Of a stretch of 64,000 bases of DNA, positions 35,601 to 43,504 are shown in pieces. The notes below the pieces were generated by a model. It made no database searches. It saw nothing but the letters and a program-made list of their open reading frames with translations, and was not told the origin of the DNA. Origin of the DNA: Nocardia sp. NBC_00416 (GTDB lineage: Bacteria > Actinomycetota > Actinomycetes > Mycobacteriales > Mycobacteriaceae); NCBI RefSeq assembly GCF_036032445.1, contig NZ_CP107932.1, positions 3,164,501 to 3,228,500 of the forward strand. Direction: 5' to 3'. A program made the translations under genes and the position numbers. How positions within the stretch are numbered: position 1 is the first letter of the stretch; each line of letters begins with the position of its first letter.

Positions 35601-36912
35601 CCAGTTCGAACCGGGGCAGGCCGACGACGGGGTCACGGTGCGCATCCCGGTGGCCCAGCTGGCCCATGTCCGGGCGGTCGGGTTCGACTGGCTGGTCCCC
35701 GGTATGCGTGCGGAACTGGGCGCCGCACTGATCAAAACCCTGCCCAAACAGTTGCGCCGCAGCGTCGTCCCCGCACCGGATTTCGCCACCGCCGCGCTGG
35801 CCGCCCTCACCCCGCGCGCCGAACCGCTGCGCACCGGGCTGGCCCGCGAACTCACCCGGCTCGCCGCCACGCCGATCACGCCCGGCGATCTGGATCCGGC
35901 CGCCCTTCCCGAACATCTCCGGATGACCTTCGCCGCCACCGACTCCGACGGGCGGATGCTGGCCACCAGCAAGAGCCTGGCACAGTTGCGCACCCGGCTG
36001 GCCGACCAGGTGTCGGCCTCGGTGGCCGCCGCGACGGCAGGCGCCGAACGAGCGCCTGCCACCGTGTGGACCTCGGAATCCCTCGGCACCCTGGACTCGA
36101 CCGTGCGCCGGGAGGTCGGCGGCCAGACCATCACGGGATACCCCGCTCTCGTCCCGGAGGCCGAGGGGGTCGCCGTCCGAGTGCTCAAGACACCCACCGA
36201 GCAGGCACGAGCGATGCGCGCCGGAACCCGCGCACTGGTGTTGAACGCGATCCCCACCTCGGTGCGCGGCGTGACCGCCGGCCTGTCGCCGGCCGACCGG
36301 CTGGTGCTCAGCCAGAATCCCTATGGTTCGGTGGACGCGCTGGTCGAGGACTGCCGGGCCGCTGCGGCCGACCAGCTCATCGGGGCCGCGGGCGGACCGG
36401 TACGCGACCCGGCGCAGTTCGACCGCCTGCTCTCCGCGCTGCGCCCGAAACTCAACGATGTGGTCACCCGGATCATCAGGTTGGTCGTCCCGGTGCTCAC
36501 CACAGCGCATCAGGTCTCGACGGCGCTGGACGGGGTCCGGGAGACCGATATCGCCGAGGATGTGCGGGAACAACTGGCGGATCTGCTGTTCGACGGCTTC
36601 GTCTCCGAATGGGGACCGGTCCGGCTCCGCGAACTGCCCCGGTATCTACGTGCGGCCGGTGTCCGGCTCGCCGCATTGCCCGGTTCGGCGGTCCGGGACA
36701 GGCAGGCCATGGCGGAGGTCGATACCGCACTGGCCGCCTACGATCAGCTGCTCGCGCGGCTGCCGGAAGCTCGGCGGCGTGCGCCCGAGGTCAGCGAGAT
36801 CTGGTGGATGATCCAGGAATTGCGGGTGAGTCTGTTCGCCCAGAAGCTGGGCACTCCGTATCCGGTGTCGGCGAAACGGATCCAGAAGGCGATCGCGGCC
36901 GTCCGCCGCTGA
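32686..36912 (+). CDS. hrpA: ATP-dependent RNA helicase HrpA
   Basis: The 1408-residue protein is a DEAH/RHA helicase. Motif I GETGSGKT (91-98), motif II DEAH (188-191), motif III SAT, and motif VI QRAGRCGR are all present. The ratchet/winged-helix region is broken by two low-complexity inserts (near DNA 34140-34290 and 34680-34850, Ala/Ser/Glu/Pro-rich), and the last 600 residues are the DUF3418 domain (RHFDSWWKTAARQDPHQLDF, FEPGQADDGVTVRIP). HrpA rescues stalled ribosomes in E. coli. The ATG at 32686 is ten bases after TAGGCT, so the leader would be only a few bases. The frame runs further upstream but is not coding there. Confidence 0.95.
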   Translation: MTRTAVTHRELRDRLASLTLRDEHRLHRQLDRVRGGDLTRVESEITAAEARIAARHAALPVITYPEQLPVTARRDDIAAAIAAHQVVVVAGETGSGKTTQIPKICLELGRGIRGAIGHTQPRRLAARTVAERIAAELDTELGDTIGYTVRFTDHAAEHTLVKLMTDGILLAEIQRDRLLRAYDTIIIDEAHERSLNIDFLLGYLKQLLPRRPDLKIIITSATIDPELFARHFADASGTPAPIVEVSGRSYPVEVRYRPLALPAPAAEDEEEEHRPVDRDPVDAICAAVTELFAEGDGDVLVFLSGEREIRDTADALNDLKLSRTEILPLYARLSAAEQHRVFAAHTGRRVVLATNVAETSLTVPGIRYVVDPGTARISRYSMRTKVQRLPIESISQASARQRAGRCGRVADGICIRLYSEDDFESRPVFTDPEILRTNLAAVILQMTALGLGEIERFPFVEAPDNRAVRDGVALLEELGALARRAPEQRVSESATPADQDSGTADSGADSAEQGASGAVRSSGSGRPSTSGPVLTPTGREMARLPVDPRMGRMLVEAHRTGCLADVLVIVAALSIQDVRERPADHQQAADAQHARFLVPNSDFLAYLRLWEYLTGQRRTLSANRFRRMCREEFLHYLRIREWQDLYGQLRTITKGMGWSLHGVTTGSAARDESGPAAQPARPAESRRRRGGAKPEQDRPGTERAVSAAAAPGPRPVEEMTPDTDPWDANAIHQALLSGMLSHIGVREAESREFLGARNAKFMVFPGSALAKKPPRWVMAAELVETSRLWGRIAARVEPEWAEHLAGDLAKRIYSEPHWSSKRGAARAYERVTLYGVPLVTGRPVDYGRIDPEVSRELFLRHALVQGEWQTRHEFFHRNRALLDDIADLEHRARRRDILVDDEVLFEFYDRRVPADIVSVRHFDSWWKTAARQDPHQLDFTTDTVVNEGADRLDPTAFPDVWRQGELSFPLTYQFEPGQADDGVTVRIPVAQLAHVRAVGFDWLVPGMRAELGAALIKTLPKQLRRSVVPAPDFATAALAALTPRAEPLRTGLARELTRLAATPITPGDLDPAALPEHLRMTFAATDSDGRMLATSKSLAQLRTRLADQVSASVAAATAGAERAPATVWTSESLGTLDSTVRREVGGQTITGYPALVPEAEGVAVRVLKTPTEQARAMRAGTRALVLNAIPTSVRGVTAGLSPADRLVLSQNPYGSVDALVEDCRAAAADQLIGAAGGPVRDPAQFDRLLSALRPKLNDVVTRIIRLVVPVLTTAHQVSTALDGVRETDIAEDVREQLADLLFDGFVSEWGPVRLRELPRYLRAAGVRLAALPGSAVRDRQAMAEVDTALAAYDQLLARLPEARRRAPEVSEIWWMIQELRVSLFAQKLGTPYPVSAKRIQKAIAAVRR

Positions 36913-36988
36913 CCCGCGGCGCACCGGTCTCCCCGGTAACGCGCGTCCGCATCTCGCGGTCGCGGCCGCCGCGCGGATCCGTGCGGTA

Positions 36989-37456
36989 TCAGTCTCCCGC
37001 GACGACCGCCTCGCGGGCCGCCCGCATATCCCGGATCTCGCGTTCGAAATCCTCGGCGGAAGTGAAGGATCGATAGACCGAGGCGAAACGCAGATACGCC
37101 ACCTCGTCCAGTTCGCGTAGCGGCCCGAGAATCGCCAGCCCGACCTCATGACTCGGCACTTCCGGCGCCCCCTTGGCCCGTACCGCGTCCTCCACCTGCT
37201 GCGCGAGCAGGTTCAGCGCGTCGTCGTCGACCTCGCGCCCCTGGCAGGCACGACGCACCCCGCGGATGACCTTCTCCCGGCTGAACGGCTCGGTGACACC
37301 GCTGCGTTTGACCACTGACAGGATCGCCGTCTCCACCGTGGTGAACCGGCGGCTGCATTCCGGGCACGCCCGTCTGCGGCGAATGGCGGCGCCCTCGTCG
37401 GCCAGTCGCGAGTCGACGACCCGGGAGTCGGGGTGTCGGCAGTACGGGCAGTGCAT
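36989..37456 (-). CDS. nrdR: Transcriptional repressor NrdR
   Basis: The 155-residue protein has the N-terminal zinc ribbon CPYC and CPEC (residues 3-6 and 31-34) followed by an ATP-cone domain ([20 protein letters not shown]). NrdR senses ATP/dATP and represses ribonucleotide reductase genes. The ATG at 37456 is the usual MHCPYC start; the upstream frame is low-complexity. It lies next to the divS-like gene and lexA as Rv2718c does in M. tuberculosis. Confidence 0.97.
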   Translation of the reverse strand: MHCPYCRHPDSRVVDSRLADEGAAIRRRRACPECSRRFTTVETAILSVVKRSGVTEPFSREKVIRGVRRACQGREVDDDALNLLAQQVEDAVRAKGAPEVPSHEVGLAILGPLRELDEVAYLRFASVYRSFTSAEDFEREIRDMRAAREAVVAGD

Positions 37457-37659
37457 CCGGGGTCCTTCGTCGCTGCGGACGCTCGCGGCCGAACCGGCGC
37501 CGGTCGCAGATCCGGCGAGCGCGGGTACCGGGTGGGTTCCCGGTAGCGGGTGGGCCGGTGGCGGGCACCGGACCGTATGCATAACACATCGAGGATACCG
37601 GCACGGGGTGTGCGATGGTTCCCCTCACCCCGGATCCGGATGCGCGCGCCGCCGCCACG

Positions 37660-38133
37660 CTATCGGGATCCGGGCGTATCGGCAGCCGGATCGGGCACCG
37701 CCGCGGCGGGCAGCGGCGACGGAATCGGCTGGGGCGCCGGGTCCGGAGCCCGCAGATGTGCCAGCGCGAGGAAGGCGACCACCACCATCGCGGTGATCAC
37801 GGCGGTCAGCGCGGTCGCGGCATAACCGGCGCGAGCTCGCTCGACCAGATCGCCGGGGACCGGTGGCCGGGGCAATGGACGGACGGCGGGACCGCGCCGC
37901 GGAACGGAAGCGGGCGCCCGGCCGACCAAGCGGTGACCGTCCGCCCTGCCCCGCCGCGGCAGCGCGGAACAGGGGCGGGGCGGGTGATCGCGCCGGGTGT
38001 CCGGCGCCGGCAACCCGCCGTCGGCCGGGACTTCTGTTCCGGTCTCCCCCGGCGGGATCGGAACAGGAAGAGCCCGGGCGGCGGCGTCTTCCCACATGCC
38101 GGGGCCGGACACGCTGGTGATGGTGGTGTTCAT
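37660..38133 (-). CDS. SOS-regulated small membrane protein, divS/chiZ positional homologue
   Basis: The 157-residue protein has a long disordered, Pro/Arg-rich N-terminal part, one transmembrane segment at about 103-126 (GYAATALTAVITAMVVVAFLA), and a short Pro-rich extracytoplasmic tail. In M. tuberculosis the divergent gene next to lexA is Rv2719c (ChiZ), and in Corynebacterium glutamicum it is divS; both slow cell division in the SOS response. Unlike ChiZ there is no LysM domain after the membrane segment. The ATG at 38133 has GGAGGT seven bases upstream. Two adjacent LexA boxes and a CTGACA-N17-TAAAAA promoter lie upstream. Its role as a division inhibitor is inferred from position, SOS control and topology. 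Confidence 0.82.
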   Translation of the reverse strand: MNTTITSVSGPGMWEDAAARALPVPIPPGETGTEVPADGGLPAPDTRRDHPPRPCSALPRRGRADGHRLVGRAPASVPRRGPAVRPLPRPPVPGDLVERARAGYAATALTAVITAMVVVAFLALAHLRAPDPAPQPIPSPLPAAAVPDPAADTPGSR

Positions 38134-38178
38134 CGGATAGACCTCCATGCTGGTCGCTCGCGGAACCAAGTGCGGCAT

Positions 38179-38194
38179 TCGATCAAATGTTCGA
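38179..38194. promoter_or_regulatory. LexA/SOS box 1, divS-like side
   Basis: TCGATCAAATGTTCGA fits TCGAAC-N4-GTTCGA with one mismatch. It lies just downstream of the expected divS-like start site and shares one base with box 2. Confidence 0.72.
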
Positions 38195-38209
38195 CGAACT
38201 GATGTTCGA
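38194..38209. promoter_or_regulatory. LexA/SOS box 2, divS-like side
   Basis: ACGAACTGATGTTCGA fits TCGAAC-N4-GTTCGA except for the first base. It lies at the expected divS-like transcription start, after the -10 TAAAAA at 38215-38210. Confidence 0.8.
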
Positions 38210-38238
38210 TTTTTACCACGCGAGAGGGATAATGTCAG
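38210..38238 (-). promoter_or_regulatory. Promoter of the divS-like gene
   Basis: On the minus strand CTGACA (38238-38233) and TAAAAA (38215-38210) are 17 bases apart. The start near 38203 falls in LexA box 2. Confidence 0.6.
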
Positions 38239-38257
38239 TAGCGACACCGGACATACC

Positions 38258-38273
38258 TCGAACAGATGTTTGA
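38258..38273. promoter_or_regulatory. LexA/SOS box 3, lexA side
   Basis: TCGAACAGATGTTTGA fits the box with one mismatch in the right half. It overlaps the -35 TTGATA of the lexA promoter. Confidence 0.75.
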
Positions 38274-38298
38274 TAGATCGGATAGCGCGGACTAGATT
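38270..38298 (+). promoter_or_regulatory. lexA promoter
   Basis: TTGATA (38270-38275) and TAGATT (38293-38298) are 17 bases apart. LexA box 3 covers the -35, so LexA should repress its own gene. The leader is about 84 bases. Confidence 0.7.
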
Positions 38299-38388
38299 CA
38301 CTGCGACATCAAACTTCGGGCACAGCCGGTCCGGGCCGTCTGCCGGAACGGCGGACACCGGGCCGGAGACCGACGAGAAAGGGCGGTT

Positions 38389-39123
38389 GTGGTGAGCCAG
38401 ACAGATGACACGGGTGCCGGGCCCGGCCCCGGCACCGTACCGGCGACAACCGGGGTGGATCTCACCGCGCGTCAGCGCAAGGTGCTCGAGGTCATCCGCT
38501 CCTCGGTGAGCCTGCGCGGCTATCCGCCCAGCATTCGCGAGATCGGGGACGCGGTGGGCCTGAACTCGACCTCCTCCGTCGCGCACCAGTTGCGCACCCT
38601 GGAACGCAAGGGGTATCTGCGCCGCGACCCCAATCGCCCACGCGCCGTGGATGTGCGCGGCATGGACGAGGCCGTCCGGTCGGTGACCACCCTGACTCCC
38701 GCCGACGCCCGGCAGCCCGCGGTGGCCGCCGACGGCACCGATCAGCCGATTCCTACCTATGTGCCGGTGCTCGGGCGTATCGCGGCCGGTGGCCCGATCC
38801 TGGCCGAACAGGCGGTGGAGGATGTTTTCCCGCTGCCCCGCGAACTGGTCGGTGAGGGTTCGCTGTTCCTGCTGAAGGTGGTCGGTGAATCCATGGTCGA
38901 CGCGGCCATCTGCGATGGCGACTGGGTGGTCGTCCGGCAGCAGAACGTCGCCGACAACGGCGATATCGTCGCGGCCATGCTCGACGGCGAGGCGACCGTC
39001 AAAACGTTCAAACGCAGCGGTAAGGATGTCTGGCTGATGCCGCACAATCCGCACTTCGAGCCGATCCCGGGCAATGACGCGCGCATCCTCGGCAAAGTCG
39101 TCACCGTAATCCGCAAGATCTGA
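38389..39123 (+). CDS. lexA: SOS repressor LexA
   Basis: The 244-residue protein has an N-terminal winged helix ([40 protein letters not shown]) and a C-terminal self-cleaving protease domain: cleavage bond Ala133-Gly134 in RIAAGGPI, nucleophile Ser168 in GESMVDAAI and base Lys205 in ATVKTFK. It represses SOS genes until RecA filaments trigger cleavage. Two GTG codons lie together at 38389 and 38392 with AAAGGG upstream. Divergent from the divS-like gene, with three LexA boxes between them. Confidence 0.97.
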   Translation: MVSQTDDTGAGPGPGTVPATTGVDLTARQRKVLEVIRSSVSLRGYPPSIREIGDAVGLNSTSSVAHQLRTLERKGYLRRDPNRPRAVDVRGMDEAVRSVTTLTPADARQPAVAADGTDQPIPTYVPVLGRIAAGGPILAEQAVEDVFPLPRELVGEGSLFLLKVVGESMVDAAICDGDWVVVRQQNVADNGDIVAAMLDGEATVKTFKRSGKDVWLMPHNPHFEPIPGNDARILGKVVTVIRKI

Positions 39124-39206
39124 ACCGCGCGCCCGCGCACAGGAATGCGCGAGTAGCCGTGCGGTCCGGCCGCGCGGCTTCCCGGCGGCGGAATCGAGGT
39201 GATCGG

Positions 39207-39956
39207 ATGGGATTCCACGACTTCGCGACCGCACGTCCGCGGGCCGCGCTCGACAGGCCGGCGACGCCGGATCTGGTCTGGTACGCGGCCTACGGATCCA
39301 ATGCGAACCCGGCCCGCCTGACCTGCTATCTCACCGGGACCGGCCCGTCCGGCGCCGCGCGCGCGGCGCCCACCTCGCCGCGGGCAGCCGCATCCGGCCG
39401 ACGCGGCTGCCGCGATCGCACACCACCGGCGTACTCGATAGGTCTCGTGCTTCCCGGGTTGCTGTACTTCGCCACGGAATCGGCGATCTGGACCGGCGGC
39501 CGCGCCTTCTATGATCCGGCCGCTCCCGCCGAGACGCCGGTCCACGCCTATCTGCTCACCCGGGGGCAGTTCAGCGATATCGCCGCCCAGGAGATGTACC
39601 GCCCGGCGGGAATCGATCTCGACCTCACCGAAGCCGTGCGCACCGGCCGCTCCCGGCTCGGTCCGGGCCGCTACGAAACCCTTGTCTGCCCCGGCACATA
39701 CGCGGGCCTGCCGATCGTGACCTGCACCGCCGCGTGGCGCTGGCGCGATATCGGCGGTAACTCCCCGGCCACGGCCTATCTCCGCCATATCGCGACGGGT
39801 CTGCGCGCGGCCCATCAGTGGTCGATCGGTGAGACAGCCGTCTATCTCGCCAGTCGTCCGGGCGCCGACGGCCGGTGGACCGCCGACACCGTGGCGGCGC
39901 TGCTCACGGCCCCGCCTGCAACGCCACCGAGATCGCCTGGGCTCCCGCGCGAATGA
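39207..39956 (+). CDS. Gamma-glutamylcyclotransferase-like protein
   Basis: The 249-residue protein starts with an uncertain region, then WYAAYGSNANPARLTCYL, the YGSN motif of the AIG2/gamma-glutamylcyclotransferase fold, a middle part with YFATESAIWTGGRAFYDP, and ETLVCPGTYAGLPIVTCTAA. Enzymes of this fold release 5-oxoproline or act on other gamma-glutamyl substrates. Similar actinobacterial proteins are often annotated as histone deacetylases, without clear support here. The ATG at 39207 follows GAGGTGATCGG. Its 3' end overlaps the IclR gene tail-to-tail by 53 bases. Confidence 0.75.
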   Translation: MGFHDFATARPRAALDRPATPDLVWYAAYGSNANPARLTCYLTGTGPSGAARAAPTSPRAAASGRRGCRDRTPPAYSIGLVLPGLLYFATESAIWTGGRAFYDPAAPAETPVHAYLLTRGQFSDIAAQEMYRPAGIDLDLTEAVRTGRSRLGPGRYETLVCPGTYAGLPIVTCTAAWRWRDIGGNSPATAYLRHIATGLRAAHQWSIGETAVYLASRPGADGRWTADTVAALLTAPPATPPRSPGLPRE

Positions 39957-40770
39957 CCTCGATATAGCGCCACCTGTCCTCCGGGCCCGCCGCCGCACGC
40001 AGCGGCCCCAATTGGACCTCGAAGGGCACCTGGTCACCGCAGAACACCGGCGCGGACACATAGCTGAGCGGCAAGGGGGTCCGGGTTCCTACATCGGTCT
40101 CGGTATACGCCCGGGCAGTCAACCGCCCCAGCTGGCGTAATACCTTGGCCCGGAGCGCGGGTTGCAGTAGTTCGGCTCCGAGAGCGCCGAGCAGTTCGGC
40201 GAGTACATCGACGAGTCCCGCGTCATCGGCCTCCGGGCGGAACATCGCGAAACCGTGCGCCGTGACGAAGTCGAGCAGTTCCCTCGGTCCCGAGCGCGCA
40301 CCGGCCGTACCCAGCCAGCGTTCCCGTTCCGCGGGTGCCCGCCACGGCATCACCGACGCACCGGCCGGATAGACGACCGGGATCGATTGCCCCACCGACA
40401 AGCCTGGAACGATCCGGTCGCCCGCGTACTGTTTGGCGACGATCGTGAGGCGATCGTCGGCGATCCGGCTCAGGGTGGCCCCGCACCCGGCGGCGTCGGC
40501 CAGGGCCGCCAATTCGGCGCCGACCGCGACAGCCGACGCGGGTTCGGCGGCCGACAACCGGGCCAGGGCCGGCCCGCGCCGGTAGGCCAGGCTCGCGTCA
40601 CGGATCACCCACTGGGCCGCGCACAATTCGTTGAGAACCGCGGTCACCGTCGCCCGGGCCAGCGACAGGTGTTCGACGATCTCCGAAACGGTGAGCGCCC
40701 GATCGGATTCCGCGAGTAGTTCGACCACCGACACCACGCGGCGTGTCGGCGGGGACCCGGCAGTCGCCAT
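39904..40770 (-). CDS. IclR-family transcriptional regulator
   Basis: The 288-residue protein has an N-terminal winged helix of the IclR type (VVSVVELLAESDRALTVSE, IVEHLSLARATVTAVLNEL) and a C-terminal ligand-binding domain with GLSVGQSIPVVYPAG. The ATG at 40770 has AAGGGAG upstream. It is divergent from an SDR and reductase operon, and two 12-bp direct repeats in the gap are good operator candidates. The inducer is unknown. It overlaps the convergent cyclotransferase-like gene by 53 bases. Confidence 0.88.
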   Translation of the reverse strand: MATAGSPPTRRVVSVVELLAESDRALTVSEIVEHLSLARATVTAVLNELCAAQWVIRDASLAYRRGPALARLSAAEPASAVAVGAELAALADAAGCGATLSRIADDRLTIVAKQYAGDRIVPGLSVGQSIPVVYPAGASVMPWRAPAERERWLGTAGARSGPRELLDFVTAHGFAMFRPEADDAGLVDVLAELLGALGAELLQPALRAKVLRQLGRLTARAYTETDVGTRTPLPLSYVSAPVFCGDQVPFEVQLGPLRAAAGPEDRWRYIEVIRAGAQAISVALQAGP

Positions 40771-40816
40771 CTCCCGCTGCTCCCTTGTCGCCCGGTGACC
40801 CGGGATCTACACTGCA

Positions 40817-40850
40817 TCGACTATTCGTTAACTGAACGTCGACTATTCGT
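40817..40850. promoter_or_regulatory. Direct repeats TCGACTATTCGT, likely IclR operator
   Basis: Exact 12-bp copies lie at 40817-40828 and 40839-40850, two helical turns (22 bp) apart. GACTAT of the first copy, with GTGACC at 40795-40800, could be the SDR promoter; a bound regulator would then block it. Confidence 0.65.
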
Positions 40851-40874
40851 CACCAGCGTACGTCAGGAGAATCC

Positions 40875-41666
40875 ATGATTCTGGACCGGTTCCGTCTCGA
40901 CGACCGGGTCGCCATCGTGACCGGCGCGGGACGCGGGCTCGGTGCGGCGATCGCCCTCGGTTTCGCCGAGGCGGGGGCCGACGTCGTGATCGCCGCCCGC
41001 ACCGAATCCGATCTGACCACCGTCGCCGAACAGGTGCGCGCGGCAGGCCGCCGGGCCCATATCGTCACCGCCGATCTCGCCGACCCACAGTCCTGCGCCG
41101 CACTCGCGCAGACCGCGGCGGCGGAATTCGGCCGGCTCGACATCGTCGTGAACAATGTCGGCGGGGCGATGCCCACACCATTGCTGGACACCACTCCCGA
41201 TGCGCTGACCAGGGCGTTCGACTTCAATGTCGCCAACGCCCACGCCTTGGTCAGGGCGGCCGTCCCGATCATGCTGGAGACCGCCGCCGGCGGTTCGATC
41301 ATCAATGTCACCTCGACCATGGGCCGGTTGCCGGGCCGGGCATTCGCCGCTTACGGCACCGCCAAGGCGGCGCTCGCGCACTACACCCGACTGGCCGCCA
41401 TGGACCTGTGCCCACGGATCCGGGTGAACGCCATCGCGCCGGGGTCCATCGCGACCTCCGCTCTCGAGATCGTCGCGACCGACGAGAACCTGCGCGGTGC
41501 CCTGGAACGGGCGACACCGCTGCGCCGGATCGGCGATCCGGCCGATATCGCGGCCACCGCTCTGTTCCTGGCCTCCCCGGCCGGCGGCTACCTGACCGGG
41601 AAGGTGATCGAGACCGACGGTGGTCTGATCGCCCCGAATCTCGATATCCCGATCCCCGATCTGTGA
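40875..41666 (+). CDS. Short-chain dehydrogenase/reductase (SDR)
   Basis: The 263-residue protein is a classical SDR: cofactor motif [11 protein letters not shown] (about 16-26), NNVGG near 93-97, catalytic Ser147, Tyr160 and Lys164 (YGTAK) and PGSIATS. It should oxidise or reduce an alcohol/ketone with NAD(P). It starts with GGAG-like ribosome sequence upstream (CAGGAGAATCC) and is ten bases before the next gene. Together with that gene and the divergent IclR regulator it looks like a small catabolic operon with unknown substrate. Confidence 0.9.
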   Translation: MILDRFRLDDRVAIVTGAGRGLGAAIALGFAEAGADVVIAARTESDLTTVAEQVRAAGRRAHIVTADLADPQSCAALAQTAAAEFGRLDIVVNNVGGAMPTPLLDTTPDALTRAFDFNVANAHALVRAAVPIMLETAAGGSIINVTSTMGRLPGRAFAAYGTAKAALAHYTRLAAMDLCPRIRVNAIAPGSIATSALEIVATDENLRGALERATPLRRIGDPADIAATALFLASPAGGYLTGKVIETDGGLIAPNLDIPIPDL

Positions 41667-41676
41667 GGAGAATCCC

Positions 41677-42756
41677 GTGACCTGTCGCGTAGTGCACTGG
41701 GGCACCGGAAATGTCGGCACCCACGCCCTGGCCGGAATCATCGACGACCCTCGGCTCGAACTGGTCGGCGTGAAGGTGTCCAGCAGCGCGAAGGAGGGCC
41801 GCGACGCCGGTGAACTGGCCGGACTCGAGCTGCGCACCGGCGTGGTGGCCACCACCGATTCGGCTGCCCTGCTCGCCCTGGCACCGGACTGCGTGGTGTA
41901 CACCGCGATGACCGACAACCGCCTGGTCGAGGCGCTCGAGGAGCTACGGACCATACTGGCCGCCGGAATCAATATCGCCGCCAGCGCCCCCGTTTTCCTG
42001 CAGTACCCGTGGCAGGTGCTGCCCGAATCCATGCTCGCTCCGATCGAGGAGGCCGCCGCGGCGGGCGGGGCCTCACTGTTCGTCAACGGTATCGATCCCG
42101 GATTCGCCAACGATCTGCTGCCGCTCGCCCTCGCCGGTACCTGCCGGCGCGTCGATCAGATCCGCTGTATGGAGATACTCGACTACGCGACCTACGACAA
42201 TGCCGCGGTGATGTTCGACATCATGGGCTTCGGCAAGTCACTGGACGAGACACCCATGCTGCTGCAACCCGGGGTGCTGTCCCTGGCCTGGGGCAGTGTG
42301 GTGCGCCAGTTGGCGGCCGGACTGGGCGTCGAACTGGACGCGGTCACCGAGACCCATGAGCGGCTCCCCGCAGCGGAGGATTTCGAGATCGCCGCGGGTC
42401 CGGTCGCGGCCGGGACCACGGCGGCCATGCGCTTCGAGGTCCGCGGAATGGTCGGCGACCGGGTGGTGACGGTGCTGGAACACATCACCCGGCTGCGGGC
42501 CGATCTGGCTCCCGGCTGGCCGCAACCTGCGCAGGAGGGCGGCTCCTATCGGGTCGAGGTCACCGGTGAACCGAACTACGCCATGGATCTCTGCCTGTCC
42601 AGCGATAACGGCGACCACAACCATGCGGGGTTGGTGGCCACGGCCATGCGGGTCGTGAACGCGGTTCCCGCGGTGGTGGCGGCCGCGCCGGGTATTCGCA
42701 CGACTCTGGATCTCCCGCTGATCACCGGCCCCGGGCCCCGGGCGACCGGATCCTGA
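41677..42756 (+). CDS. DapB-like NAD(P)-dependent oxidoreductase
   Basis: The 359-residue protein has an N-terminal Rossmann domain beginning TCRVVHWGTGNVGTHALAGI and resembles dihydrodipicolinate-reductase-like dehydrogenases, including 2,4-diaminopentanoate dehydrogenase. Conserved-looking stretches include ASAPVFLQYPWQVLP and FVNGIDPGFANDLLP. The GTG is preceded by GAGGAG. It follows the SDR gene by ten bases, so both are probably one operon controlled by the IclR regulator. The substrate is unknown. Confidence 0.82.
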   Translation: MTCRVVHWGTGNVGTHALAGIIDDPRLELVGVKVSSSAKEGRDAGELAGLELRTGVVATTDSAALLALAPDCVVYTAMTDNRLVEALEELRTILAAGINIAASAPVFLQYPWQVLPESMLAPIEEAAAAGGASLFVNGIDPGFANDLLPLALAGTCRRVDQIRCMEILDYATYDNAAVMFDIMGFGKSLDETPMLLQPGVLSLAWGSVVRQLAAGLGVELDAVTETHERLPAAEDFEIAAGPVAAGTTAAMRFEVRGMVGDRVVTVLEHITRLRADLAPGWPQPAQEGGSYRVEVTGEPNYAMDLCLSSDNGDHNHAGLVATAMRVVNAVPAVVAAAPGIRTTLDLPLITGPGPRATGS

Positions 42757-42786
42757 TTCCGGGCAGCGGCGGATCGCCGCGGGGTC

Positions 42787-42805
42787 GGCCCGCGCAGCAC
42801 GGGCC
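42787..42805. terminator. Small hairpin between the reductase and the hypothetical gene
   Basis: GGCCCG at 42787-42792 pairs with CGGGCC at 42800-42805 in the gap between two convergent genes, right next to the stop of the minus-strand gene. Weak but well placed. Confidence 0.4.
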
Positions 42806-42806
42806 C

Positions 42807-43454
42807 TCAGCAGAAGGTGATGACGGTGCTGTTGGCCACCGAGACCCGGGCCGCCTCGTAGAAGAGCAACCACGTCTCCCGTTCGCGGTACAGCGGATGC
42901 TCGGCGGCGGCGTGCTCCCGGTGCAGTCGCTCGATTTCGGAATCGGGTAGCTCGCCGTCGACCAGCGTGATGCCGAGATACGTTGCCACATAAACGAGTT
43001 CGCGCAGCAAGCCCGTGCTCGATCCGACCATGGTTCCGGGAAGACCGAGTTCGTCGTCCGGATAGAGAACTTCGTCGAACTCGACCGGCACGTAGTAGCC
43101 CTCACAGTCCGAATGGCAGAGCAGATGGGACTCGAACATGTAGGTCAGGGCGTCGACAGCTGAGTCGTCGGCCGGATCCTCGCCTTCGGCCACGGGCGCC
43201 AACGGTTGATCGGGATATTCGTGAGCCCGCGCGTAGGCACGCCGCAGGTAGTGCACGAAGCTGTAGGGGACACTGCCGAGCAGGGACCGCGAGGTCGCCG
43301 ACCCGACGGCTGTCGGTTCGTCATGGATCGGCAGCCCTTCGCCGGCCAGCAGTTCGTTGAGCGCGCGGAGATCGTTGCGAACCTCGTCGAGTTCCTCGGG
43401 GTCGTTGTCCTGCAGTGCTTCCGCGTAAATATGTGTTGCCACAGCCAATCCCAT
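42807..43454 (-). CDS. Hypothetical protein of 215 residues
   Basis: I do not recognise this soluble, acidic protein. It begins MGLAVATHIYAEALQDNDPE and contains a helical region DEVRNDLRALNELLAGEGLP, then HYLRRAYARAHEYPDQP, CHSDCEGYYVPVEFDEV, DELGLPGTMVGSSTGLLREL and a C-terminal LLFYEAARVSVANSTVITFC that ends in Cys. It resembles the general character of small regulatory or immunity-type proteins, but this is only an impression. TACTCT (43467-43462) ends seven bases before the ATG, so a leaderless start is favoured over the GTG at 43475. Confidence 0.8.
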   Translation of the reverse strand: MGLAVATHIYAEALQDNDPEELDEVRNDLRALNELLAGEGLPIHDEPTAVGSATSRSLLGSVPYSFVHYLRRAYARAHEYPDQPLAPVAEGEDPADDSAVDALTYMFESHLLCHSDCEGYYVPVEFDEVLYPDDELGLPGTMVGSSTGLLRELVYVATYLGITLVDGELPDSEIERLHREHAAAEHPLYRERETWLLFYEAARVSVANSTVITFC

Positions 43455-43504
43455 GCGCCCGAGAGTAATGCGCACGGGTGACAGGAATCGAGATCGGCGG
43501 GAGC

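Noticed and set aside
35041..36573. 510-codon minus-strand frame opposite hrpA
   Set aside because: Antisense to the DUF3418 domain of hrpA, with no family match.
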